DNA from: Bacteroidia bacterium
Lineage (GTDB): Bacteria > Bacteroidota > Bacteroidia > UKL13-3
DNA length: 64,000 bases
Direction of reading: 5' to 3'
Assembly: GCA_020049855.1 (NCBI GenBank)
Contig: JAGVLJ010000009.1
Span: 1 to 64,000, forward strand
Of the stretch, positions 52,329-60,885 are shown in pieces. The first letter of the stretch is position 1. Every line of letters begins with the position of its first letter. The notes beneath the pieces were generated by a model that made no database searches, was not told the origin of the DNA, and worked only from the letters and a program-made list of their open reading frames with translations. The position numbers were made by a program, and so were the translations under genes.

Positions 52329-53735
52329 TTACAGCATAAATTCTTCGCCTTTGTTCGGGATGGTTGTTTTATCTAAATGTTTTTGGCTAAGCAAAGTCTT
52401 AAAGGTAGTCATTGATTGTTCATCGCCATGGGTAAGAAATACCTGTTTCAATTTTGACGAATTATATGAAAGAGTGTTTTGAATTAATTGCTCCTGATCG
52501 GCATGAGAGCTGAATACATCGGTTGCGGTAATCTGTGAATATACTCTCAGCTCTTTTCCTTTTATTTTTATGTTTTTTTGCCCGCTTAGTAACCGGGCTC
52601 CAAGCGTTCCTTCGGCACAGTATCCGGCAATAAGAATGGTGCTGAATGGATTCTGAACATGGTTCTTTACGTGTTCTTGTATTCTTCCTCCTTCCACCAT
52701 TCCGGCTGCAGAAATAATTACATAAGGCTCGTGACAGTAAAAAAGATCTTTTTCATCGGCAGGCGTTTGTACAAAGGTGAGGTTTTCAAAATCAAACAGG
52801 TCGCCTTGCCTGGAATAAAATGTTCTGGCTTCTTCATTTAACTGATGCTGGTATTGCTCGTAATAGGGAGTAGTACGTAAAGCCAGCGGACTATCAACAA
52901 AAACTTTTATACGCGGAAGTAATCCCTGTTTGTCTAATCGGTTAAGAGTGTAAATAATGGCCTGCGTTCTTCCTACGCTAAAGGCCGGAATAACAAGCTT
53001 GCCGTTAATTTTTACACAGGTTTCTTTTATGTGATACAATAATTCCGACTCAGCGTCATGTTGTACTTTATGCGTTCGTCCGCCATAGGTGCTTTCAGTT
53101 ATCAGGTAATTTAACTCGGGCATTTGCTCCGGGTTTTTTACCAGTTTTGAATTGTTTCGGCCAAGGTCACCTGTAAATCCAATGCTTTGGGTATGTCCAT
53201 TTTCAGTAAATTCTACTACTACACTGGCCGCTCCAAGCAAATGTCCCGCTTCATAAAATGTAAATTGCAGTGCATCATTCAGCCGGAAGGGTTTGTGAAA
53301 ATCAAGGGTAATTATTTGTTCCATGCTTTTCATAACATCTTTTTGAGTAAACAATGGAATAGCTTCCGGGTCTTTTCTCCCTTTTTTATACCTGTTTTTA
53401 ACTTTGCGTGCATCTCCTGCCTGAATATTGGCACTATCTAAAAGCAGGTGTTTAACAATGTCTGCTGTGGCAGGTGTGCAAAAAATATGTCCTCTAAAAC
53501 CCTGACTTACCAGATTTGGGATATTACCCGAATGATCAATATGGGCATGAGTTAAAATTAGGATGCTGATACTTGCCGGGGAGAAAGGAAAGTGGCGCGA
53601 AGGATTATCGTGAAGGTTACGTTGTTGCTCATAATCAAGGCCACAATCAATTAGAACCCGATAGCCCTTTTGGGTTTCAAGCATGTACATACTTCCGGTA
53701 ACCTGACGGGCAGCGCCCCAAAATGTTAATTTCAT
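52329..53735 (-). CDS. MBL-fold beta-CASP ribonuclease-like protein (CPSF73-like)
   Basis: A 468-residue metallo-beta-lactamase with a beta-CASP insertion. LTFWGAARQVTGSMYMLETQ opens it; zinc motifs are LTHAHIDHSG, the AGHLLGAASVV region, GFTGDLGRNN, the beta-CASP motif VIISAAGMVEGGRI, and the HSHAD-like VFSSHADQEQL and final LTHGDEQSM. The set matches RNA-processing exonuclease-like proteins of bacteria, which cleave RNA; the target is unknown. ATG at 53735 is chosen because it begins the conserved KLTFWGA strand. Divergent from guaA. Confidence 0.88.
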   Translation of the reverse strand: MKLTFWGAARQVTGSMYMLETQKGYRVLIDCGLDYEQQRNLHDNPSRHFPFSPASISILILTHAHIDHSGNIPNLVSQGFRGHIFCTPATADIVKHLLLDSANIQAGDARKVKNRYKKGRKDPEAIPLFTQKDVMKSMEQIITLDFHKPFRLNDALQFTFYEAGHLLGAASVVVEFTENGHTQSIGFTGDLGRNNSKLVKNPEQMPELNYLITESTYGGRTHKVQHDAESELLYHIKETCVKINGKLVIPAFSVGRTQAIIYTLNRLDKQGLLPRIKVFVDSPLALRTTPYYEQYQHQLNEEARTFYSRQGDLFDFENLTFVQTPADEKDLFYCHEPYVIISAAGMVEGGRIQEHVKNHVQNPFSTILIAGYCAEGTLGARLLSGQKNIKIKGKELRVYSQITATDVFSSHADQEQLIQNTLSYNSSKLKQVFLTHGDEQSMTTFKTLLSQKHLDKTTIPNKGEEFML

Positions 53736-53810
53736 AAAGCGGGCAAAGGTAATCAATCTGCCTATTGTAAACTCTTTCATTTAAGATTCGGTTCATACAA
53801 TGGAACTTTG

Positions 53811-53818
53811 TATTTTTG
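53811..53818 (+). promoter_or_regulatory. Probable -7 box of guaA
   Basis: TATTTTTG matches TAnnTTTG; the guaA ATG at 53830 is 11 nt further on. No TTG -33 element is evident. Confidence 0.4.
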
Positions 53819-53829
53819 CCGCAATTATC

Positions 53830-55356
53830 ATGGAAGAAAAAATTTTAATTCTCGACTTCGGTTCTCAATACACACAACTTATTGCCAGACGCCTTCGCGA
53901 ACTTCAGGTGTACAGTGAAATTTATCCTTTTAATCATTTTCCTAGCCCCGATGCTTCGGTGAAAGGAGTTATTCTTTCCGGAAGCCCTTTTTCAGTTAAT
54001 GATCCGGATTCTCCACGAATTGATTTGGGAAAGTTCAGGAAAAAACTACCGATTTTGGGGGTTTGCTACGGAGCGCAACTTATGGCACACGAAGGGGGAG
54101 GAAAGGTGCAGGCATCCAATACCCGCGAATATGGCCGCGCCAACTTAAACGCTATCAAGGACGATGTGTTGTTTAAAAATATTAAACCTGGAACTCAGGT
54201 ATGGATGAGCCATGGAGATACGATTAAAGAAGTTCCGGCCGGATTTGAGATTATTGCCGGTACCGAGAGCGTGGCATGTGCCGCCTATAAAATTAAAAAT
54301 GAATTAACGTATGCTATACAGTTTCATCCAGAGGTAACTCATTCATCTGACGGGAAAACATTACTGCACAATTTTATTACCGATATATGCGGGTGCTCGC
54401 AAAACTGGACTCCCGCTCATTTTATTGATACAACTGTTGCCGAATTGAAACAAAAATTAGGCAACGATAAAGTGGTGATTGGGTTAAGCGGAGGTGTAGA
54501 CTCATCAGTTGCAGCAATTCTGTTAAAAGAAGCCATTGCCTCAAACTTGTATTGCATTTTTATTGATAACGGATTGCTGCGCAAAGACGAATATGAAAAG
54601 GTATTGCATGGATACCAAAACATGGGATTAAATGTAATAGGGGTTAATGCCAAACAACAATTTCTTTCGCAGTTAAAAGGAGTTACCGATCCTGAACAAA
54701 AACGTAAAGCCATAGGGCGGGTGTTTATAGAGGTATTTGATCAGGAAGCACACAAAATTCAAGATGTAAGCTGGCTGGCACAGGGAACCATCTATCCTGA
54801 TGTAATCGAATCAGTATCGGTAAAAGGACCTTCGGCCACTATTAAATCACATCACAATGTGGGCGGTTTGCCTGAAACCATGAAACTGAAAATTGTGGAA
54901 CCCCTGCGCATGTTATTTAAAGATGAAGTGCGTGCCGTGGGAACTGCTTTAGGAATTGATCCGCTTATTTTAAAACGCCATCCGTTTCCGGGTCCGGGTC
55001 TTGCCATTCGGATATTGGGAGATATTACCGAAGAGAAAGTGCGTATTTTGCAGGAAGCAGATGCTATTTTTATTGATGAATTAAAAGAACATAACCTGTA
55101 TGATCAGGTGTGGCAGGCCGGAGCTGTTTTTCTTCCGGTTCAGTCGGTAGGAGTAATGGGTGATGAACGTACATACCAGCATGTAATTTGCTTACGTGCG
55201 GTAACTTCGGTTGATGGAATGACGGCCGACTGGTGTCATTTGCCTTATGAGTTTTTAGGTAGTGTCTCAAATAAAATTATCAATAAGGTGAAAGGAATAA
55301 ATCGGGTAGTATACGATATTAGTTCAAAACCACCGGCTACTATTGAATGGGAATAA
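53830..55356 (+). CDS. guaA: GMP synthase (glutamine-hydrolysing)
   Basis: A 508-residue enzyme converting XMP to GMP with glutamine. The GATase domain begins [19 protein letters not shown] and has its nucleophile in [16 protein letters not shown] and the His-Glu pair in QFHPEVTHS; the ATP pyrophosphatase domain has [15 protein letters not shown] and the C-terminal dimerisation domain has [16 protein letters not shown] and [17 protein letters not shown] at 53830 is favoured over the frame opening at 53800. It ends one base before the next gene's start. Confidence 0.96.
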   Translation: MEEKILILDFGSQYTQLIARRLRELQVYSEIYPFNHFPSPDASVKGVILSGSPFSVNDPDSPRIDLGKFRKKLPILGVCYGAQLMAHEGGGKVQASNTREYGRANLNAIKDDVLFKNIKPGTQVWMSHGDTIKEVPAGFEIIAGTESVACAAYKIKNELTYAIQFHPEVTHSSDGKTLLHNFITDICGCSQNWTPAHFIDTTVAELKQKLGNDKVVIGLSGGVDSSVAAILLKEAIASNLYCIFIDNGLLRKDEYEKVLHGYQNMGLNVIGVNAKQQFLSQLKGVTDPEQKRKAIGRVFIEVFDQEAHKIQDVSWLAQGTIYPDVIESVSVKGPSATIKSHHNVGGLPETMKLKIVEPLRMLFKDEVRAVGTALGIDPLILKRHPFPGPGLAIRILGDITEEKVRILQEADAIFIDELKEHNLYDQVWQAGAVFLPVQSVGVMGDERTYQHVICLRAVTSVDGMTADWCHLPYEFLGSVSNKIINKVKGINRVVYDISSKPPATIEWE

Positions 55357-55357
55357 A

Positions 55358-56491
55358 TTGAAAAAAATAAGTACGCTATTTCTTCTAACTGTTTTTGTCG
55401 GTAATGGATTTGCACAGAACGATAGCCTTCCGATTTCGTCCATACAATTCAGGGTGCAATTAGTGTTGCCTCTTTTTCTGGATAACGAAACAGAGTTGAA
55501 GGGAGCCGATGCACAGTGGCAAAAAATTGCCGTAAGTTATTATCAGGGAGTATTAACAGCTTTGGATTCGCTGGAGCGAGCAGGATTTAAACTGTTGTTG
55601 TTTATTGACGATTATAAAAGCGATACCAATCTTATAAAGGAAATTATGACCCGCCCCGACCGCCAAAACATGGATTTAATCATCGGGCCCTTGTATAAAA
55701 ACGGGTTTCATGTGGCCGAACGGTTTGCTGCTAAAAATAAAATCCCCATTTTGTCTCCGTTTCTTACTTTTCAAACACAAAGTACTAATGAATTTTCTGT
55801 TGCCGCCAACCCAACTATTGAATCTTATGGAAGGGAAATGGCCCGTTTTATAAACAACCACCTCGACAGTGTAAATATATTGCTGGTGCATGACGGGAGT
55901 GCTATGGACAAAAGTTTTACCAAAGCATTTAATAAGGTGTATAATACCGAAAAAAGAAATCTGCTAAAAGATTATACATACGCTCATGCCACCCACCCGG
56001 CCAAAGGATTAATGATGACTATGTACAATTGGGTGATTATTCCCTCTAAAGATGAAAAAACGGTAAACACGGTTTTATACCAATTGCACGATACCATTCA
56101 GGATAATCCAATGAGCGTGGTAGGTGTGCAACCCTGGCTCGAATTCAGCAATGTGAATTTTAAATTGTGGGACACCCTGGATATTCATTTACTCACTCCG
56201 TATTATATCAATTACCACGACTCCATTGTTCATGAGTTTGTTATGCGTTTTAGGGAGCATTACGCCACCGACCCTGATGAATATGTGTTCAGAGGGTATG
56301 ACCAGTTTTTAGTTATGATGTACATGTTGCGCAACCACGGTAAAACATTTCAGAGTGCCGTTGTAGGAAAAGAGTATCCGGCACTGCACACTCGGTTTCG
56401 CTTTAATCGGGAAGCTAAAAACAGCGGACTTGAAAACGGATACCTCGCAATTTTGCGCTACAATGAATTCAGATTTCATAAGCTGCAGTGA
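55358..56491 (+). CDS. Secreted type 1 periplasmic-binding-fold protein
   Basis: A 377-residue protein with a signal peptide (KKISTLFLLTVFVGNGFAQ) from a TTG at 55358, directly after the guaA stop. The body resembles Leu/Ile/Val-type periplasmic binding proteins: FRVQLVLPLFLDN, YYQGVLTALDSLERAGFKL, DLIIGPLYKNGFHVAERFA, NKIPILSPFL, RGYDQFLVMMYMLRNHG. No transporter genes are nearby, so a sensor or cell-wall associated role, as in related LysM-containing Bacteroidota proteins, is possible. It overlaps the next gene by 4 nt (GTGA). Confidence 0.75.
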   Translation: MKKISTLFLLTVFVGNGFAQNDSLPISSIQFRVQLVLPLFLDNETELKGADAQWQKIAVSYYQGVLTALDSLERAGFKLLLFIDDYKSDTNLIKEIMTRPDRQNMDLIIGPLYKNGFHVAERFAAKNKIPILSPFLTFQTQSTNEFSVAANPTIESYGREMARFINNHLDSVNILLVHDGSAMDKSFTKAFNKVYNTEKRNLLKDYTYAHATHPAKGLMMTMYNWVIIPSKDEKTVNTVLYQLHDTIQDNPMSVVGVQPWLEFSNVNFKLWDTLDIHLLTPYYINYHDSIVHEFVMRFREHYATDPDEYVFRGYDQFLVMMYMLRNHGKTFQSAVVGKEYPALHTRFRFNREAKNSGLENGYLAILRYNEFRFHKLQ

Positions 56492-57690
56492 GTCGTATTG
56501 AAGATATCAGGCTGGCACATGTGAAGCGCATATTGGAGGCTTACCATTTTGACATTCCGTTACACCATTTTCTCAAAAATTACTTTCGCGAAAACAAACA
56601 GATAGGTTCTAAAGACCGTAAGCTGCTCAGGCAATACACCTATTATTGGTTTCGGTTGGGTAAAGCCTGCGCCCTCGATGAGCCTGAGTTGCGTTTGGCA
56701 AAAGCTGTATTTTTAAACGAAACCAAAACTTCTCCTTTTTTCGATTACCTCTCGTTGCGCTGCCGGTGGACACCTGAAGTTGCCGCCTGGACTTATTCTA
56801 CCCGGGAAAAGTTAACATTTCTGAATATTTCTTTTTCCGAAATTTTCCCCTGGATGGATGAATTGTGTGACGGGCTGAATCAATCAAACTATATAGCAGG
56901 TTTTTTTTCACAACCGCGTTTGTGGTTGCGGGCACGTAGGGGGAAGGAGTCATTACTCGAGCAACAATTAGCGCAACAACAACTGCCTTTTGAACGCAAT
57001 GCAGAGTTACCTCAGGCATATGCTTTACCAAACGGATGTAATCCACAGGTGGAAGGTTTAGCGGAGGTACATGATTTAAGTTCGCAGCAGGCAACCGGTT
57101 TCTTTAAGCCGGCCTCCGGAATCAATGTATGGGATTGCTGCGCTGCTTCAGGCGGAAAGAGTTTGGCCCTTATGGATAGGCACCCGGGAATTAATTTGTA
57201 TGCTTCGGACGTGCGCGAACGAATACTCGAAAACCTGCAACAGCGTTTTGCCATTAACGGAATTAAAACCTATGCAACGGCTGCACTTGATTTAAACAGA
57301 CAGCATTCACGTATTTCTTTTACGCAATGGCCCGATAAAAAACAGATAACCGTTTCTCCTCATTTTTTTGATTTAATACTGGTAGATGCTCCCTGCAGCG
57401 GTTCGGGTACATGGGCCAGAACCCCCGAGCAATTACAGCAAATGAACGAACAAACCATTGCTCATTATGTTGCTTTGCAACGCAGCATTGTACAAAACGC
57501 GTTGCCCTTTTTAAAACCAAACGGACAATTGGTGTACAGTACCTGTTCGGTGTTTGCCAAAGAAAATGAAACGCAATCCGCTTTTTTTGCTGAACATTTC
57601 CACCTTAAATCAATTACAACGCAACTTATTCAGGGAACCCATCATGGGGCAGATACCTTATTTGTAGCTGTGTGCCTAAAGCCCCAATAA
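56488..57690 (+). CDS. RsmB/NOP family RNA (cytosine-5) methyltransferase
   Basis: A 400-residue enzyme with GTG start overlapping the upstream stop. An N-terminal helical part (to about 140) precedes the methyltransferase core: VWDCCAASGGKSLALMDRHPG (SAM motif), LILVDAPCSGSGTWARTPEQL with the release cysteine, and LVYSTCSVFAKENE with the catalytic Thr-Cys. It makes m5C in rRNA or tRNA; which position is not predictable. It sits in the guaA operon by spacing. Confidence 0.88.
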   Translation: MSRIEDIRLAHVKRILEAYHFDIPLHHFLKNYFRENKQIGSKDRKLLRQYTYYWFRLGKACALDEPELRLAKAVFLNETKTSPFFDYLSLRCRWTPEVAAWTYSTREKLTFLNISFSEIFPWMDELCDGLNQSNYIAGFFSQPRLWLRARRGKESLLEQQLAQQQLPFERNAELPQAYALPNGCNPQVEGLAEVHDLSSQQATGFFKPASGINVWDCCAASGGKSLALMDRHPGINLYASDVRERILENLQQRFAINGIKTYATAALDLNRQHSRISFTQWPDKKQITVSPHFFDLILVDAPCSGSGTWARTPEQLQQMNEQTIAHYVALQRSIVQNALPFLKPNGQLVYSTCSVFAKENETQSAFFAEHFHLKSITTQLIQGTHHGADTLFVAVCLKPQ

Positions 57691-57691
57691 C

Positions 57692-58665
57692 AAAACTGCG
57701 TATGAGTATAACTTTTCCGTGTTTGTTTTAAACAGTACGGCTCTCGTAATACTTTTGGTTGTAGCTATACGAAGTAAATACTTATACTACGATAAAGCCC
57801 TACTAGAACGCCCAGGTACACAAAATACATTTTCTACACACGAACAAAGTTCAAATGAGAATAAGGTTATAGCCATTTCTGGCGAAGTAAGAAAGGAGTT
57901 CAGTGTTATCATTGTAAATAGAATTGCGGATTTAGAAGTAATCGGCAGAGGACAATAGTTGCCATTATTTTTTACGAAGAAAACAACTCCATTCAAAAGG
58001 GAATGTTTGATACAGCAAACAATCAGAAATACGTTCGTAGAGATGCTATCAGTGATTTCATCTTAGAAAGAGCAAAAAAGCAGTACGGTAAGAATGTAAC
58101 CAAAGAAGATGTATTTTACTATGTGTATGGCTTTTTGCATAGCCCGGAGTACCGGGAAACTTTTGCCAATGATTTAAAGAAAATATTGCCCCGTTTGTCG
58201 TTAGTGGAGGAGGTAAAAGATTTTTGGGCATTTAGCAAGGCGGGAAGAAAATTAGCCGAACTGCATTTGAATTATGAAACCGTTGCACACTATGATGGGG
58301 TAGCTATTAAAGAGCCAGAAAAAATTTATATGATGCTACCTTAAGAATATTATAGGGTAGATAAAATGCGTTTCCCAAAAAAAGGGCAAACGGATACCAT
58401 CATTTACACTAATCGGACTACTATTTCGAACATTCCTGAAACAGCGTATGAATATATAGTGAACGGGAAAAGTGCCATTGAATGGATTATGGAGCGGTAT
58501 CAGATAACCATAAACAAGGAAAGTGGCATCAAAAACGACCCGAATGATTGGGCAACATAAGTTGGGAACCCGCGATATATTTTAGATTTGCTGTTAAGCA
58601 TCATCAATGTAAGTGCTCAGACAGTAAATATTGTAGCCGCCCTGCCTAAGGTTAAGTTTGACTGA
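57692..58665 (+). pseudogene. Relic of a type ISP restriction-modification/helicase gene (C-terminal part)
   Basis: Only the last 320 or so codons survive. In one frame, SKYLYYDKALLERPGTQNTF and VIAISGEVRKEFSVIIVNRI end at a TAG at 57955-57957; a +1 shift continues with IFYEENNSIQKGMFDTANNQ, RRDAISDFILERAKKQYG, VTKEDVFYYVYGFLHSPEYR and DFWAFSKAGRKLAELHLNYE. Stops at 58342 and 58558 interrupt, but the same frame goes on with DTIIYTNRTTISNIPETAYE, YIVNGKSAIEWIMERYQ, GIKNDPNDWAT and VGNPRYILDLLLSIINVS. This is the C-terminal target-recognition region of type ISP enzymes and related predicted helicases, so the gene is dead and 5'-deleted. Confidence 0.75.
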
Positions 58666-58675
58666 TAATTAAGTT

Positions 58676-58921
58676 ATGAAGAAGAAATATGCGACACTTT
58701 TAAAAGCGTTTATTGGGCTACAGGTTACCGTGCTGTTTGAAAACGGACTGTGCCGGATATTTGCGTCCCCTAACCCGGCTGTTGGTCCTTTGATAACAAT
58801 TGCAGGCGGAACCAGAATGGAAATAAAAGAAGCGAATGATGATTATATCGTGCTAGCCACTACCAGAACTGTTACTTCCTGTTCGCTGCATATCGTGGTT
58901 TTTGATTTCATACAGGGATAG
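58676..58921 (+). CDS. Orphan 81-residue protein, possibly a small beta-barrel fold
   Basis: ATG start, 81 residues. The pattern YATLLKAFIGLQVTVLFENG, then EIKEANDDYIVLATTR and SLHIVVFDFI, resembles Sm-like or DUF2642-style small barrels (helix, then strands around GxxVTV and DYIVL), but this is shape only. It begins 10 bp after the restriction-modification relic and stands alone in the accessory patch before parAB. It may be a leftover of the same island or a native small gene. No function is assigned. Confidence 0.45.
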   Translation: MKKKYATLLKAFIGLQVTVLFENGLCRIFASPNPAVGPLITIAGGTRMEIKEANDDYIVLATTRTVTSCSLHIVVFDFIQG

Positions 58922-58990
58922 CCTATACAACTATAGTTAGTTCCTGAAGCTCTTTGTTATCCCAAACGGCTCTGCACTTCACTTTAGGAG

Positions 58991-59034
58991 ATTAACTTTA
59001 AACTAGAAACTCTCAAACTTTAAACTTCAACTCC
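58991..59034. repeat. Degenerate short repeat, AACTTTAAAC-like
   Basis: Three imperfect copies of an AAACTTTAAACT-like unit in tandem (attaactttaaact, gaaactctcaaac, tttaaacttcaact). The composition resembles the tail of the intergenic repeat at 43031-43062. Confidence 0.4.
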
Positions 59035-59040
59035 CGTGGC

Positions 59041-59086
59041 TTATCCACAATTGCGCAAAAGCAATCCACAAATAACTTGTGTAAAA
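59041..59086. other. Cluster of DnaA-box-like sites
   Basis: TTATCCACA at 59041-59049 is the perfect DnaA box. TGTGTAAAA at 59078-59086 reads TTTTACACA on the minus strand, matching TTWTNCACA. CAATCCACA at 59062-59070 is a two-mismatch site 21 bp from the first. This could be part of a replication origin, a titration site or a DnaA-regulated promoter for the downstream parAB region; the window alone cannot tell. Confidence 0.4.
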
Positions 59087-59299
59087 GGATAGAAAAGCCT
59101 GATTGTGTTTAGGGTTTTGCGGGCTAAGAAATACACATTTTATATTTGGACAGTCATCTTTCAGTTAGTTAAGGCCTGAACAGCTGCAAGCGGCAAGTTT
59201 TGAGTTTGTTACTGTGTTGATAGAATGTACTTACCTACTATGGCTGAAAGTAGTAATTTTACCCTTCTGTTTAAAGCAAGATAGCAGGGAGTAAATTGC

Positions 59300-59980
59300 A
59301 TGAAGGTAAAGTATTTAGGTCATTCGTGTTTTCAGGTAGAGGCAGGGGGAGCAACTCTTTTGTTCGATCCCTTTATTACGCCCAATCAACTGGCATCGTC
59401 TATTGATATGAAACAGGTAAAGGCTGATTATATATTTATTTCGCACGCCCATCAAGACCATATGGCCGATGCCTTGCAACTTGCCAAACAGAACAACAGC
59501 ACCATGGTGGCCAACTGGGAAATATGTTCCTGGTTTAATACGCAGGGCTGGCACAAAACCCATCCCATGAATACGGGAGGCAAATGGACATTTGACTGGG
59601 GAGAGGTTAAATTCACCAATGCCATTCATTCCAGTTCATTTGGTGATGGCTGTGACGGGGGCAATCCGCAGGGATTTATTATTAAGGCTGACGGCAAAAC
59701 ATTTTATTATGCAGGAGATACCTCACTGCATATGGATATGCAACTGATAGGGAAGTACAACAAACCCGATTTTGCCTTTTTGCCTGTGGGCAGCAATTTT
59801 ACCATGAGTTATGAAGATGCCGTGATTGCAGCTGAGTTTATCCAATGTAATACAATCATCGGGATGCATTTTGATACATTTCCGTATATTGTAATCAATC
59901 ATGAGCAGGTGCAACAGGCTTTTACTGCTGCCGGAAAAACCATTAACCTGATGGAAATAGGAGCCACATTAGACATTTAA
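59300..59980 (+). CDS. Metal-dependent MBL-fold hydrolase (UPF0173 type)
   Basis: A 226-residue metallo-beta-lactamase: VKYLGHSCFQVEAGGATLLFDPFI, the zinc motif FISHAHQDHMADA, later ligands in YYAGDTSLHMDM and GMHFDTFPYI. This is the UPF0173 group, whose substrate is unknown. ATG at 59300. It ends 28 bp before parA and may share its transcript. Confidence 0.87.
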   Translation: MKVKYLGHSCFQVEAGGATLLFDPFITPNQLASSIDMKQVKADYIFISHAHQDHMADALQLAKQNNSTMVANWEICSWFNTQGWHKTHPMNTGGKWTFDWGEVKFTNAIHSSSFGDGCDGGNPQGFIIKADGKTFYYAGDTSLHMDMQLIGKYNKPDFAFLPVGSNFTMSYEDAVIAAEFIQCNTIIGMHFDTFPYIVINHEQVQQAFTAAGKTINLMEIGATLDI

Positions 59981-60008
59981 TTTTTATTTGAGAGGAATAT
60001 ATAGCGCA

Positions 60009-60812
60009 ATGGGAAAAATTATTGCAATTGCAAATCAAAAAGGTGGGGTAGGCAAAACCACCACAGCCATTAACTTGGCCGCAAGCTTAGCCGTATTGGA
60101 ATACAAAACATTATTGGTAGATGCCGACCCTCAGGCCAATTCCACATCGGGTACCGGATTCGACCCCAAGAATGTAAAAATAGGTATTTACGATACATTG
60201 ATAAATGATACCGAAGCACGGGATGTAATTTTGAAAACTGAAACCGATTTTTTGGATTTACTTCCGGCCAGTATTGATTTGGTGGGAGCCGAGATTGAAC
60301 TTATTGACAGGCCAAACCGCGAACGGATGATGAAAGCAACATTGGAAAAGGTGCGCGGAGATTATGATTTTATCATTATTGATTGTTCTCCATCACTGGG
60401 AATTATTACCACCAATGCGCTTACCGCTGCCGATTCGGTAATCATTCCGGTGCAGTGCGAATATTTTGCGCTAGAAGGATTGGGTAAATTACTTAATACT
60501 ATCAAAATTGTACAAAGCAATATCAATCAAAATTTGCAGATTGAGGGTATTTTACTAACCATGTACGATTCACGTTTGCGACTGAGTAATCAGGTGGTGG
60601 AAGAGGTAAAAATGCATTTTCAGCAACTGGTGTTTGATACCATTATTCAGCGTAATACCAAGCTAAGCGAAGCACCAAGTTTTGGGGTGCCGGTGATACA
60701 GCATGATGCAGCCAGCCGTGGCACGGTAAATTATTTAAACCTTGCTCGTGAATTGCTCACCAAAAACGGACTCACCAAAATGAGTGCAGTGGACAATGTA
60801 AGTAATAACTAA
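60009..60812 (+). CDS. parA: Chromosome partitioning protein ParA (Soj)
   Basis: A 267-residue deviant Walker ATPase that moves ParB-bound origin regions. KIIAIANQKGGVGKTTTAIN is the deviant Walker A motif with the signature lysine; LLVDADPQANSTSG, FIIIDCSPSLG and VIIPVQCEYFALEGLGKLL follow. Length and lack of an N-terminal DNA-binding domain fit chromosomal ParA. ATG at 60009 is preferred over one seven codons upstream. It is followed by parB after 73 bp containing a hairpin. Confidence 0.95.
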   Translation: MGKIIAIANQKGGVGKTTTAINLAASLAVLEYKTLLVDADPQANSTSGTGFDPKNVKIGIYDTLINDTEARDVILKTETDFLDLLPASIDLVGAEIELIDRPNRERMMKATLEKVRGDYDFIIIDCSPSLGIITTNALTAADSVIIPVQCEYFALEGLGKLLNTIKIVQSNINQNLQIEGILLTMYDSRLRLSNQVVEEVKMHFQQLVFDTIIQRNTKLSEAPSFGVPVIQHDAASRGTVNYLNLARELLTKNGLTKMSAVDNVSNN

Positions 60813-60830
60813 CTAAAGAAATTAGCAGGT

Positions 60831-60861
60831 AAGGCACAAACCTATGCAGGTTGCTGTGCTT
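60831..60861. repeat. Imperfect hairpin between parA and parB
   Basis: Arms AAGGCACAAACCT and AGGTTGCTGTGCTT around ATGC pair with a small bulge. No T-run follows, so it is more likely an RNA stabilising or attenuation element than a terminator. Confidence 0.35.
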
Positions 60862-60885
60862 TAGGCAGGAAATAAGAAAGAGAAG

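Larger units (their letters stand above)
58922..59299. other. Non-coding stretch with repeats and DnaA-box-like sites
   Basis: No gene is seen. The stretch holds low-complexity AACTTTAAAC-like repeats at 58991-59034 and, directly after them, sites matching the DnaA box consensus. From about 59090 to 59299 nothing further is recognised. It lies upstream of the MBL hydrolase and parA-parB. Confidence 0.5.

Noticed and set aside
58342-58560. In-frame TAA codons in the restriction relic as evidence of TAA reassignment to an amino acid
   Set aside because: Conserved genes in the window (for example guaA, ribF region neighbours, mutS, rpmB) end at TAA where the proteins should end, and the relic also has a frameshift, so decay is simpler.
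57692-59299. An active defence island or mobile element
   Set aside because: No transposase, integrase, terminal repeats or intact defence gene was found; only a dead restriction gene fragment and one small orphan are present.
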